Origin: Paragorgia papillata
Lineage: Eukaryota > Cnidaria > Anthozoa > Scleralcyonacea > Coralliidae
Direction of reading: 5' to 3'
Assembly (NCBI GenBank): GCA_035771165.1
Contig: JAWNZC010000366.1
Location: 1-64,000, forward strand
DNA length: 64,000 nucleotides
Shown here: in pieces, positions 11,301 to 23,692 of the stretch
How the letters are laid out: the number at the start of each line of letters is the position of its first letter
How positions within the stretch are numbered: the stretch's first letter is position 1
Notes under the pieces: model-generated
Database searches by the model: none
The model's input: the letters and a program-made list of their open reading frames with translations, nothing else
Told to the model about the DNA's origin: nothing
Made by a program: the position numbers and the translations under genes

Positions 11301-14300
11301 TAACCTACATGACTCTTTGGGGGGGAAATTTCGATGGCTTCTTTTAATTTTAACCGGCTTTCATATATATCAAAATGAAGCTCATTCTATCTTCTTGCTG
11401 GCCCAAGAAAAATTAGAAGTGGCCCAGATTTGGTTCAAGAGTTATTCGCTTTTAAAGCGAGGAGCCCAAACTGTCAATTACACAGCGCGATAAAAATAGA
11501 ACACATTATTGAAATCGTGATGGTGTTGGGGGAAAAATTTCGATGGCTTCCTTACTTTTTAATGCCTTTGCTATACATCAAAATGAAGCTCATTCTATCG
11601 TCTCGCTGGCCCAAGAAAAATTAGAAGTGGCCCAGATTTGGTTCAAGAGTTATTCGCTTTTAAAGCGAGGAGCCCAAAATGTCAATTACAGCGCGCGATA
11701 AAAATACAACACTTTATTATTAAATTCGTCGGGATGGTCTTGGGGGAAAAATATCGATGGCTTCTTTTAATTTTAACCGGCTTTCATATATATCAAAATG
11801 AAGCTCATTCTATCTTCTTGCTGGCCCAAGAAAAATTAGAAGTGGCCCAGATCTGGTTCAAGAGTTATTCGCTTTTAAAGCGAGGCGCCCAAACTGTCAA
11901 TTACACAGCGCGTAAAAATAGAACACTTTATTATTAAAATCGGGATGGTGTTGGGCGGAAAATTTCGAAGGGTTCCCTTACTTTTTAATGCCTTTGCTTT
12001 ACATCAAAATGAAGCTCATTCTATCGTCCTCGCTGGCCAAAAAAAAACTAGAAGTGGCCGAGATCTGGTTCAAGATATATTAGCTTTTAAAGAGCGACGC
12101 CAAAACTGTCAATTGCACAGCGAGCCAAATTCACTTGTAGCCGACATGACTCTTTGGGGGAAACATTTCGATGGCTTCTTTTAATTTTAACCGGCTTTCA
12201 TATATATCAATATGAAGCTCATTCTATCTTCTTGCTGGCCCAAGAAAAATTAGAAGTGGCCCAGATTTGGTTCAACTGTTATTCGCTTTTAAAGCGAGGC
12301 GCCCAAAATGTCAATTACAGCGCGTGATAAAAATAGAACACTTTATTATTAAATTCGTCGGGATGGTCTTCGGGGAAAGATTTCGATGGCTTCTTTTAAT
12401 TTTAACTGGCTTTCATATATATATCAAAATGAAGGTCATTCTATCTTCTTGCTGGCTGGCCCAAGAAAAATTAGAAGTGCCCCAGATCTGGTTCAAGAGT
12501 TATTCGCTTTTAAAGCGAGGCGCCCAAACTGTCAATTACACAGCGCGTAAAAATAGAACACTTTATTATTGAAATCGGGATGGTGTTGGGGGGAAAATTT
12601 CGATGGCTTCCCTTACTTTTTAATGCCTTTGCTATACATCAAAATGAAGCTCATTCTATCGTCTCGCTGGCCAAAAAAAAACTAGAAGTGGCCCAGATCT
12701 GGTTCAAGATATATTAGCTTTTAAAGAGCGACGCCAAAACTGTCAATTGCACAGCGAGCCAAATTCACTTGTAGCCGACATAACTCTTGGGGGGAAAATG
12801 TCGATGGCTTCTTTTAATTTTAACCGGCTTTCATATATATCAAAATGAAGCTCATTCTATCTTCTTGCTGGCCCAAGAAAAATTAGAAGTGGCCCAGATT
12901 TGGTTCAAGAGTTATTCGCTTTTAAAGCGAGGAGCCCAAAATGTCAATTGCAGCGCGCGATAAAAATACAACACTTTATTATTAAATTCGTCGGGATGGT
13001 CTTGGGGGAAAAATATCGATGGCTTCTTTTAATTTTAACCGGCTTTCATATATATCAAAATGAAGCTCATTCTATCTTCTTGCTGGCCCAAGAAAAATTA
13101 GAAGTGGCCCAGATCTGGTTCAAGAGTTATTCGCTTTTAAAGCGAGGCGCCCAAACTGTCAATTACACAGCGCGTAAAAATAGAACACTTTATTATTAAA
13201 ATCGGGATGGTGTTGGGGGGAAAATTTCGATGGCTTCCCTTACTTTTTAATGCCTTTGCTATACATCAAAATGAAGCTCATTCAATCGTCTCGCTGGCCA
13301 AAAAAAAACTAGAAGTGGCCCAGATCTGGTTCAAGATATATTAGCTTTTAAAGAGCGACGCCAAAACTGTCAATTGCACAGCGAGCCAAATTCACTTGTA
13401 GCCGACATGACTCTTTGGGGGAAAAATGTCGATGGCTTCTTTTAATTTTAACCGGCTTTCATATATATCAAAATGAAGCTCATTCTATCTTCTTGCTGGC
13501 CCAAGAAAAATTAGAAGTGGCCCAGATTTGGTTCAACAGTTATTCGATTTTAAAGCGAGGCGCCCAAAATGTCAATTACAGCGCGCGATAAAAATAGAAC
13601 ACTTTATTATTAAATTCGTCGGGATGGTCTTGGGGGAAAGATTTCGATGGCTTCTCTTAATTTTAACTGGCTTTCCTATATATAAAATTGAAGCTCATTC
13701 TATCTTCTTGCTGGCCCAAGAAAAATTAGAAGTGGCCCAGATCTGGTTCAAGAGTTATTCGCTTTTAAAGCGAGGCGCCCAAACTGTGAATTACACAGCG
13801 GGATAAAAATAGAACACATTATTGAAATCGGGATGGTGTTGGGGGAAAAATTTCGATGGCTCCCTTACTTTTTAATGCCTTTGCTATACATCAAAATGAA
13901 GCTCATTCTATCGTCTCGCTGGCCCAAGAAAAACTAGAAGTGGCCCAGATCTGGTTCAACATATATGAGCTTTTAAAGAGCGACGCCAAAACTGTCAATT
14001 GCACAGCGAGCCAAATTCACTTGTAGCCGACATGACTCTTTTGGGGGAAAATTTCGATAGCTACTTTTAATTTTAACCGGCTTTCATATATATCAAAATG
14101 AAGCTCATTCTATCTTCTTGCTGGCCCAAGAAAAATTAGAAGTGGCCCAGATTTGGTTCAAGAGTTATTCGCTTTTAAAGCGAGGCGCCCAAAATGTCAA
14201 TTACAGCGCGCGATAAAAATACAACACTTTATTATTAAATTCGTCGGGATGGTCTTGGGGGAAAAATATCGATGGCTTCTTTTAATTTTTAATGCCTTTG

Positions 14301-17300
14301 CTATACATCAAAATGAAGCTCATTCTATGGTCTCGCTGGCCAAAAAAAAACTAGAAGTGGCCCAGATCTGGTTCAAGATATATTAGCTTTTAAAGAGCGA
14401 CGCCAAAACTGTCAATTGCACAGCGAGCCAAATTCACTTGTAGCCGACATGACTCTTTGGGGGAAAAATGTCGATGGCTTCTTTTAATTTTAACCGGCTT
14501 TCATATATATCAAAATGAAGCTCATTCTATCTTCTTGCTGGCCCAAGAAAAATTAGAAGTGGCCCAGATTTGGTTCAAGAGTTATTCGCTTTTAAAGCGA
14601 GGAGCCCAAAATGTCAATTGCAGCGCGCGATAAAAATACAACACTTTATTATTAAATTCGTCGGGATGGTCTTGGGGGAAAAATATCGATGGCTTCTTTT
14701 AATTTTAACCGGCTTTCATATATATCAAAATGAAGCTCATTCTATCTTCTTGCTGGCCCAAGAAAAATTAGAAGTGGCCCAGATCTGGTTCAAGAGTTAT
14801 TCGCTTTTAAAGCGAGGCGCCCAAACTGTCAATTACACAGCGCGTAAAAATAGAACACTTTATTATTAAAATCGGGATGGTGTTGGGGGGAAAATTTCGA
14901 TGGCTTCCCTTACTTTTTAATGCCTTTGCTATACATCAAAATGAAGCTCATTCTATCGTCTCGCTGGCCAAAAAAAAACTAGAAGTGGCCCAGATCTGGT
15001 TCAAGATATATTAGCTTTTAAAGAGCGACGCCAAAACTGTCAATTGCACAGCGAGCCAAATTCACTTGTAGCCGACATGACTCTTTGGGGGAAAAATGTC
15101 GATGGCTTCTTTTAATTTTAACCGGCTTTCATATATATCAAAATGAAGCTCATTCTATCTTCTTGCTGGCCCAAGAAAAATTAGAAGTGGCCCAGATTTG
15201 GTTCAACAGTTATTCGATTTTAAAGCGAGGCGCCCAAAATGTCAATTACAGCGCGCGATAAAAATAGAACACTTTATTATTAAATTCGTCGGGATGGTCT
15301 TGGGGGAAAGATTTCGATGGCTTCTCTTAATTTTAACTGGCTTTCCTATATATAAAATTGAAGCTCATTCTATCTTCTTGCTGGCCCAAGAAAAATTAGA
15401 AGTGGCCCAGATCTGGTTCAAGAGTTATTCGCTTTTAAAGCGAGGCGCCCAAACTGTGAATTACACAGCGCGATAAAAATAGAACACATTATTGAAATCG
15501 GGATAGTGTTGGGGGAAAAATTTCGATGGCTTCCTTACTTTTTAATGCCTTTGCTATACATCAAAATGAAGCTCATTCTATCGTCTCGCTGGCCCAAGAA
15601 AAACTAGAAGTGGCCCAGATCTGGTTCAACATATATGAGCTTTTAAAGAGCGACGCCAAAACTGTCAATTGCACAGCGAGCCAAATTCACTTGTAGCCGA
15701 CATGACTCTTTTGGGGGAAAATTTCGATAGCTACTTTTAATTTTAACCGGCTTTCATATATATCAAAATGAAGCTCATTCTATCCTCTTGCTGGCCCAAG
15801 AAAAATTAGAAGTGGCCCAGATTTGGTTCAAGAGTTATTCGCTTTTAAAGCGAGGCGCCCAAAATGTCAATTACAGCGCGCGATAAAAATACAACACTTT
15901 ATTATTAAATTCGTCGGGATGGTCTTGGGGGAAAAATATCGATGGCTTCTTTTAATTTTAACCGGCTTTCATATATATCAAAATGAAGCCCATTCTATCT
16001 TCTTGCTGGCCCAAGAAAAATTAGAAGTGGCCCAGATCTGGTTCAAGAGTTATTCGCTTTTAAAGCGAGGCGCCCAAACTGTCAATTACACAGCGCGTAA
16101 AAATAGAACACTTTGTTATTAAAATCGGGATGGTGTTGGGGGGAAAATTTCGATGGCTTCCCTTACTTTTTAATGCCTTTGCTATACATCAAAATGAAGC
16201 TCATTCTATCGTCTCGCTGGCCAAAAAAAAACTAGAAGTGGCCCAGATCTGGTTCAAGATATATTAGCTTTTAAAGAGCGACGCCAAAACTGTCAATTGC
16301 ACAGCGAGCCAAATTCACTTGTAGCCGACATGACTCCTTGGGGGAAAAATGTCGATGGGTTCTTTTAATTTTAACCGGCTTTCATATATATCAAAATGAA
16401 GCTCATTCTATCTTCTTGCTGGCCCAAGAAAAATTAGAAGTGGCCCAGATTTGGTTCAACAGTTATTCGATTTTAAAGCGAGGCGCCCAAAATGTCAATT
16501 ACAGCGCGCGATAAAAATAGAACACTTTATTATTAAATTCGTCGGGATGGTCTTGGGGGAAAGATTTCGATGGCTTCTTTTAATTTTAACCGGCTTTCAT
16601 ATATATCAAAATGAAGCTCATTCTATCTTCTTGCTGGCCCAAGAAAAATTAGAAGTGGCCCAGATTTGGTTCAACAGTTATTCGATTTTAAAGCGAGGCG
16701 CCCAAAATGTCAATTACAGCGCGCGATAAAAATAGAACACTTTATTATTAAATTCGTCGGGATGGTCTTGGGGGAAAGATTTCGATGGCTTCTCTTAATT
16801 TTAACTGGCTTTCCTATATATAAAATTGAAGCTCATTCTATCTTCTTGCTGGCCCAAGAAAAATTAGAAGTGGCCCAGATCTGGTTCAAGAGTTATTCGC
16901 TTTTAAAGCGAGGTGCCCAAACTGTCAATTACACAGCGCGATAAAAATAGAACACTTTATTATTGAAATCGGGATGGTGTTGGGGGAAAAATTTCGATGG
17001 CTTCCCTTACTTTTTAATGCCTTTGCTATACATCAAAATGAAGCTCATTCTATCGTCTCGCTGGCCCAAGAAAAACTAGAAGTGGCCCAGATCTGGTTCA
17101 ACATATATTAGCTTTTAAAGAGCGACGCCAAAACTGTTAATTGCACAGCGAGCCAAATTCACTTGTAGCCGACATGACTCTTTTGGGGGGAAATTTCGAT
17201 GGCTACTTTTAATTTTAACCGGCTTTCATATATATCAAAATGAAGCTCATTCTATCTTCTTGCTGGCCCAAGAAAAATTAGAAGTGGCCCATATCTAGTT

Positions 17301-17352
17301 CAAGAGTTATTCTCATTTAAAGCGAGACGCCCAAACTGTCAATTTCCGCGCA
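11301..17352 (+). repeat. 215-bp satellite, direct block 2
   Basis: About 28 direct monomers. A 1670-bp eight-monomer period is visible: the monomers at 12900, 13528 and 14153 recur at 14570, 15198 and 15823. The copy at 14153 carries a short internal fusion near 14285 where one monomer type switches directly to another. From about 15190 onward the block repeats the content of 7416-9587 in the same order. It again ends in the CATATCT monomer before the second spacer. Confidence 0.92.
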
Positions 17353-17726
17353 ATTCCGAGTTGTTGTGACTAGGTTTAGGGTCCGGGGGTTGTGATTAGG
17401 TTTATGGTTCCCCGGGGGGTTGTAGTTCGGGGTTGGGGATGACTTTTCATTTAAAATTAAGGATTATCCTTAATTCTAGGCGAGTTGACAATTAAGGATA
17501 ATCCTTAATTTTGGAGTGATGTCGACCAAAGCACGTGATTAAAACAATTCGAAAAAAGAATAAAACTAAATCTTATGCAACCAAAAAAATTGCAACAGTT
17601 GTTGCTATGGCAACAATGACGTTTCAAAATGGCTGCCAATTACCCTTCAAACTAATTTAATACCGAAAAAACTTTGGTGACCCCCTATTTTTTTTTCATT
17701 AAAATTTTCCTTGAAGTATGAGTTCC
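17353..17726. other. Non-satellite spacer, copy B
   Basis: Near-identical copy of the spacer at 9588, about 7765 bp downstream. It has the same G-rich stretch, paired 21-bp palindromes (17455-17475, 17490-17510), CACGTG, and an X-box-like motif at 17601-17614. A few single-base length differences from copy A lie in homopolymers; such differences can be real or sequencing errors. Several substitutions are shared with copy C, so B and C are the closer pair. Confidence 0.85.
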
Positions 17727-19062
17727 GGCGCGCTGTAATTGACAATTTGGGCTTCTCGCTTTAAAAGCGAATAACTCTTGAACCAGATCTGGGCCACTTC
17801 TAATTTCTCTTGGTCCAGCAAGACGGTAGAATGAGCTTCAATTTGATATATAGGAAAGCCGATTGCAATTTAAAGAAGCCATCGAAATCTTTCCCCCAAG
17901 ACCATCCCGACGAATTTAATAATAAAGTGTTCCATTTTTTAGTGCGCTGTGTCATTAACAGTATGTGCGTCTCGATTTAAAAGCGAATAGCTCTTGAACC
18001 AGATCTGGGCCACTTCTAATTTTTCTTGGGCCAGCAAGAGGATAGAATGAGCTTCATTTTGATATATAGGAAAGCCGGTTAAAATTAGAATAAGCCATCG
18101 AAATTTCCCCCCCAAGTGATTGTGCTGATACCTTCACAGTTTCGGCATTTGCGAATAACTCTTAAACCAGATCTGGGCCACTTCTATTTTTTTTTGGGCC
18201 AGCAAGAAGATAGAATGAGCTTCAATTTGATATATAGGAAAGCCGGTTAAAATTTAAAGAAGCCATCGAAATTTCCCCCCCAAGACCATCCCGACGAATT
18301 TAATAATAAAGTATTATATTTTTAGCGCGCTGTGTAATTAACAGTATGGGCCTCTCGCTTTAAAAGCGAATAACTCTTGAACCAGATCTGGGCCACTTCT
18401 AATTTTTCTTGGGCCAGAAAGACGATAGAATGAGCTTCATTTTGATATATAGGAAAGCCGGTAAAAAATAACAGAATCCATAGAAATCTTTCCCCCAAAG
18501 GCTATGTCGTGAAATATAGTTAACAAAGTGTTCTATTTCTAGCGTGCTGTGTAATTGACAGTTTGGGCTTCTCGCTTTAAAAGCGAATAACTCTTGAACC
18601 AGATCTGGCCACTTCTAATTTCTCTTGGGCCAGAAAGACGATAGAATGACCTTCATTTTGGTATATAGGAAAGTCGGTATAAAAATAACAAAATCCATCG
18701 AAATTTTCCCCCCAAAGGCTATGTCGGCAACTATACACGTAATAAAGATTTATATTTCCGGTGCGCGGAAATTGACAGTTTGGGCGTCTCACTTTAAAAG
18801 CGAATAACTCTTGAACCAGATCTGGGCCACTTCTAATTTTTCTTGGGCCGGAAAGATGATAGAATGAGCTTCATTTTGATATATAGGAAAGCCGGTAAAA
18901 AATAACAGAATCCATCGAAATCTTTCCCCCAAAGGCTATGTCGTGAAATATAGTTAATAAATTGTTCTATTTCTAGCGCCCTGTGTAATTGACAGTTTGC
19001 GCGTCTTGCTTTAAAAGCGAATAACTCTAGAACCAGATCTGGGCCACGTCTAATTTTTCTTC
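17727..19062 (-). repeat. 215-bp satellite, inverted block B
   Basis: Second copy of the reverse-oriented six-monomer block, collinear with 9965-11300, including the interrupted monomer (about 18115-18150) and the same abrupt switch back to direct orientation after CACGTCTAATTTTTCTTC. Open frames on either strand here are periodic artefacts. Confidence 0.9.
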
Positions 19063-21985
19063 TAACCTACATGACTCTTTGGGGGGGAAATTTCGATGGC
19101 TTCTTTTAATTTTAACCGGCTTTCATATATATCAAAATGAAGCTCATTCTATCTTCTTGCTGGCCCAAGAAAAATTAGAAGTGGCCCAGATTTGGTTCAA
19201 GAGTTATTCGCTTTTAAAGCGAGGCGCCCAAAATGTCAATTACAGCGCGCGATAAAAATAGAACACTTTATTATTGAAATCGTCGGGATGGTCTTGGGGG
19301 AAAAATTTCGATGGCTTCTTTTAATTTTAACCGGCTTTCATATATATCAAAATGAAGCTCATTCTATCTTCTTGCTGGCCCAAGAAAAATTAGAAGTGGC
19401 CCAGATCTGGTTCAAGAGTTATTCGCTTTTAAAGCCAGGCGCCCAAACTGTCAATTACACAGCGCGATAAAAATAGAACACATTATTGAAATCGTGATGG
19501 TGTTGGGGGAAAAATTTCGATGGCTTCCTTACTTTTTAATGCCTTTGCTATACATCAAAATGAAGCTCATTCTATCGTCTCGCTGGCCCAAGAAAAATTA
19601 GAAGTGGCCCAGATTTGGTTCAAGAGTTATTCGCTTTTAAAGCGAGGAGCCCAAAATGTCAATTACAGCGCGCGATAAAAATACAACACTTTATTATTAA
19701 ATTCGTCGGGATGGTCTTGGGGGAAAAATATCGATGGCTTCTTTTAATTTTAACCGGCTTTCATATATATCAAAATGAAGCTCATTCTATCTTCTTGCTG
19801 GCCCAAGAAAAATTAGAAGTGGCCCAGATTTGGTTCAACAGTTATTCGATTTTAAAGCGAGGCGCCCAAAATGTCAATTACAGCGCGCGATAAAAATAGA
19901 ACACTTTATTATTAAATTCGTCGGGATGGTCTTGGGGGAAAGATTTCGATGGCTTCTCTTAATTTTAACTGGCTTTCCTATATATAAAATTGAAGCTCAT
20001 TCTATCTTCTTGCTGGCCCAAGAAAAATTAGAAGTGGCCCAGATCTGGTTTAAGAGTTATTCGCTTTTAAAGCGAGGCGCCCAAACTGTGAATTACACAG
20101 CGCGATAAAAATAGAACACATTATTGAAAATCGGGATAGTGTTGGGGGAAAAATTTCGATGGCTTCCTTACTTTTTAATGCCTTTGCTATACATCAAAAT
20201 GAAGCTCATTCTATCGTCTCGCTGGCCCAAGAAAAACTAGAAGTGGCCCAGATCTGGTTCAACATATATGAGCTTTTAAAGAGCGACGCCAAAACTGTCA
20301 ATTGCACAGCGAGCCAAATTCACTTGTAGCCGACATGACTCTTTTGGGGGAAAATTTCGATAGCTACTTTTAATTTTAACCGGCTTTCATATATATCAAA
20401 ATGAAGCTCATTCTATCCTCTTGCTGGCCCAAGAAAAATTAGAAGTGGCCCAGATTTGGTTCAAGAGTTATTCGCTTTTAAAGCGAGGCGCCCAAAATGT
20501 CAATTACAGCGCGCGATAAAAATACAACACTTTATTATTAAATTCGTCGGGATGGTCTTGGGGGAAAAATATCGATGGCTTCTTTTAATTTTAACCGGCT
20601 TTCATATATATCAAAATGAAGCCCATTCTATCTTCTTGCTGGCCCAAGAAAAATTAGAAGTGGCCCAGATCTGGTTCAAGAGTTATTCGCTTTTAAAGCG
20701 AGGCGCCCAAACTGTCAATTACACAGCGCGTAAAAATAGAACACTTTGTTATTAAAATCGGGATGGTGTTGGGGGGAAAATTTCGATGGCTTCCCTTACT
20801 TTTTAATGCCTTTGCTATACATCAAAATGAAGCTCATTCTATCGTCTCGCTGGCCAAAAAAAAACTAGAAGTGGCCCAGATCTGGTTCAAGATATATTAG
20901 CTTTTAAAGAGCGACGCCAAAACTGTCAATTGCACAGCGAGCCAAATTCACTTGTAGCCGACATGACTCCTTGGGGGAAAAATGTCGATGGCTTCTTTTA
21001 ATTTTAACCGGCTTTCATATATATCAAAATGAAGCTCATTCTATCTTCTTGCTGGCCCAAGAAAAATTAGAAGTGGCCCAGATTTGGTTCAACAGTTATT
21101 CGATTTTAAAGCGAGGCGCCCAAAATGTCAATTACAGCGCGCGATAAAAATAGAACACTTTATTATTAAATTCGTCGGGATGGTCTTGGGGGAAAGATTT
21201 CGATGGCTTCTTTTAATTTTAACCGGCTTTCATATATATCAAAATGAAGCTCATTCTATCTTCTTGCTGGCCCAAGAAAAATTAGAAGTGGCCCAGATTT
21301 GGTTCAACAGTTATTCGATTTTAAAGCGAGGCGCCCAAAATGTCAATTACAGCGCGCGATAAAAATAGAACACTTTATTATTAAATTCGTCGGGATGGTC
21401 TTGGGGGAAAGATTTCGATGGCTTCTCTTAATTTTAACTGGCTTTCCTATATATAAAATTGAAGCTCATTCTATCTTCTTGCTGGCCCAAGAAAAATTAG
21501 AAGTGGCCCAGATCTGGTTCAAGAGTTATTCGCTTTTAAAGCGAGGTGCCCAAACTGTCAATTACACAGCGCGATAAAAATAGAACACTTTATTATTGAA
21601 ATCGGGATGGTGTTGGGGGAAAAATTTCGATGGCTTCCCTTACTTTTTAATGCCTTTGCTATACATCAAAATGAAGCTCATTCTATCGTCTCGCTGGCCC
21701 AAGAAAAACTAGAAGTGGCCCAGATCTGGTTCAACATATATTAGCTTTTAAAGAGCGACGCCAAAACTGTTAATTGCACAGCGAGCCAAATTCACTTGTA
21801 GGCGACATGACTCTTTTGGGGGGAAATTTCGATGGCTACTTTTAATTTTAACCGGCTTTCATATATATCAAAATGAAGCTCATTCTATCTTCTTGCTGGC
21901 CCAAGAAAAATTAGAAGTGGCCCATATCTGGTTCAAGAGTTATTCTCATTTAAAGCGAGACGCCCAAACTGTCAATTTCCGCGCA
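19063..21985 (+). repeat. 215-bp satellite, direct block 3
   Basis: About 13-14 direct monomers. From about 19822 to the end it repeats 15190-17352 at an offset of ~4632 bp. The first part (19063-19600) has one more monomer than the corresponding flanks after inverted blocks A and C. It carries the AAAGCCAGGCGCC variant, which reappears after block C at about 23845. Ends in the same m3-like monomer (cattttaaag-type palindrome loss) before spacer C. Confidence 0.9.
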
Positions 21986-22359
21986 ATTCCGAGTTGTTGT
22001 GACTAGGTTTAGGGTCCGGGGGTTGTGATTAGGTTTATGGTTCCCCGGGGGGTTGTAGTTCGGGGTTGGGGATGACTTTTCATTTAAAATTAAGGATTAT
22101 CCTTAATTCTAGGCGAGTTGACAATTAAGGATAATCCTTAATTTTGGAGTGATGTCGACCAAAGCACGTGATTAAACAATTCGAAAAAAGAATAAAACTA
22201 AATCTTATGCAACCAAAAAAATTGCAACAGTTGTTGCTATGGCAACAATGACGTTTCAAAATGGCTGCCAATTACCCTTCAAACTAATTTAATACCGAAA
22301 AAAACTTTGGTGACCCCCTATTTTTTTTTCATTAAAATTTTCCTTGAAGTATGAGTTCC
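21986..22359. other. Non-satellite spacer, copy C
   Basis: Third near-identical spacer, 4633 bp after copy B. Contains the paired palindromes (22088-22108, 22123-22143), CACGTG, and the X-box-like motif at 22233-22246. No coding potential. It begins after CTGTCAATTTCCGCGC and ends at GGCGCGCTGTAATTGAC, the same two breakpoints as in copies A and B. Confidence 0.85.
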
Positions 22360-23692
22360 GGCGCGCTGTAATTGACAATTTGGGCTTCTCGCTTTAAAAG
22401 CGAATAACTCTTGAACCAGATCTGGGCCACTTCTAATTTCTCTTGGTCCAGCAAGACGGTAGAATGAGCTTCAATTTGATATATAGGAAAGCCGATTGCA
22501 ATTTAAAGAAGCCATCGAAATCTTTCCCCCAAGACCATCCCGACGAATTTAATAATAAAGTGTTCCATTTTTAGTGCGCTGTGTCATTAACAGTATGTGC
22601 GTCTCGATTTAAAAGCGAATAGCTCTTGAACCAGATCTGGGCCACTTCTAATTTTTCTTGGGCCAGCAAGAGGATAGAATGAGCTTCATTTTGATATATA
22701 GGAAAGCCGGTTAAAATTAGAATAAGCCATCGAAATTTCCCCCCAAGTGATTGTGCTGATACCTTCACAGTTTCGGCATTTGCGAATAACTCTTAAACCA
22801 GATCTCGGCCACTTCTATTTTTTTTTGGGCCAGCAAGAAGATAGAATGAGCTTCAATTTGATATATAGGAAAGCCGGTTAAAATTTAAAGAAGCCATCGA
22901 AATTTCCCCCCCAAGACCATCCCGACGAATTTAATAATAAAGTATTATATTTTTAGCGCGCTGTGTAATTAACAGTATGGGCCTCTCGCTTTAAAAGCGA
23001 ATAACTCTTGAACCAGATCTGGGCCACTTCTAATTTTTCTTGGGCCAGAAAGACGATAGAATGAGCTTCATTTTGATATATAGGAAAGCCGGTAAAAAAT
23101 AACAGAATCCATAGAAATCTTTCCCCCAAAGGCTATGTCGTGAAATATAGTTAACAAAGTGTTCTATTTCTAGCGTGCTGTGTAATTGACAGTTTGGGCT
23201 TCTCGCTTTAAAAGCGAATAACTCTTGAACCAGATCTGGCCACTTCTAATTTCTCTTGGGCCAGAAAGACGATAGAATGACCTTCATTTTGGTATATAGG
23301 AAAGTCGGTATAAAATAACAAAATCCATCGAAATTTTCCCCCCAAAGGCTATGTCGGCAACTATACACGTAATAAAGATTTATATTTCCGGTGCGCGGAA
23401 ATTGACAGTTTGGGCGTCTCACTTTAAAAGCGAATAACTCTTGAACCAGATCTGGGCCACTTCTAATTTTTCTTGGGCCGGAAAGATGATAGAATGAGCT
23501 TCATTTTGATATATAGGAAAGCCGGTAAAAAATAACAGAATCCATCGAAATCTTTCCCCCAAAGGCTATGTCGTGAAATATAGTTAATAAATTGTTCTAT
23601 TTCTAGCGCCCTGTGTAATTGACAGTTTGCGCGTCTTGCTTTAAAAGCGAATAACTCTAGAACCAGATCTGGGCCACGTCTAATTTTTCTTC
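22360..23692 (-). repeat. 215-bp satellite, inverted block C
   Basis: Third copy of the reverse-oriented block, collinear with blocks A and B, with the interrupted monomer at about 22746-22781. One copy-specific change, AGATCTCGGCC for AGATCTGGGCC, lies near 22801. Direct orientation resumes at about 23692. Confidence 0.9.

Noticed and set aside
18577..18807. Overlapping open frames on both strands in inverted block B
   Set aside because: Satellite periodicity again; the equivalent positions in blocks A and C do not keep both frames because of single-base length changes.
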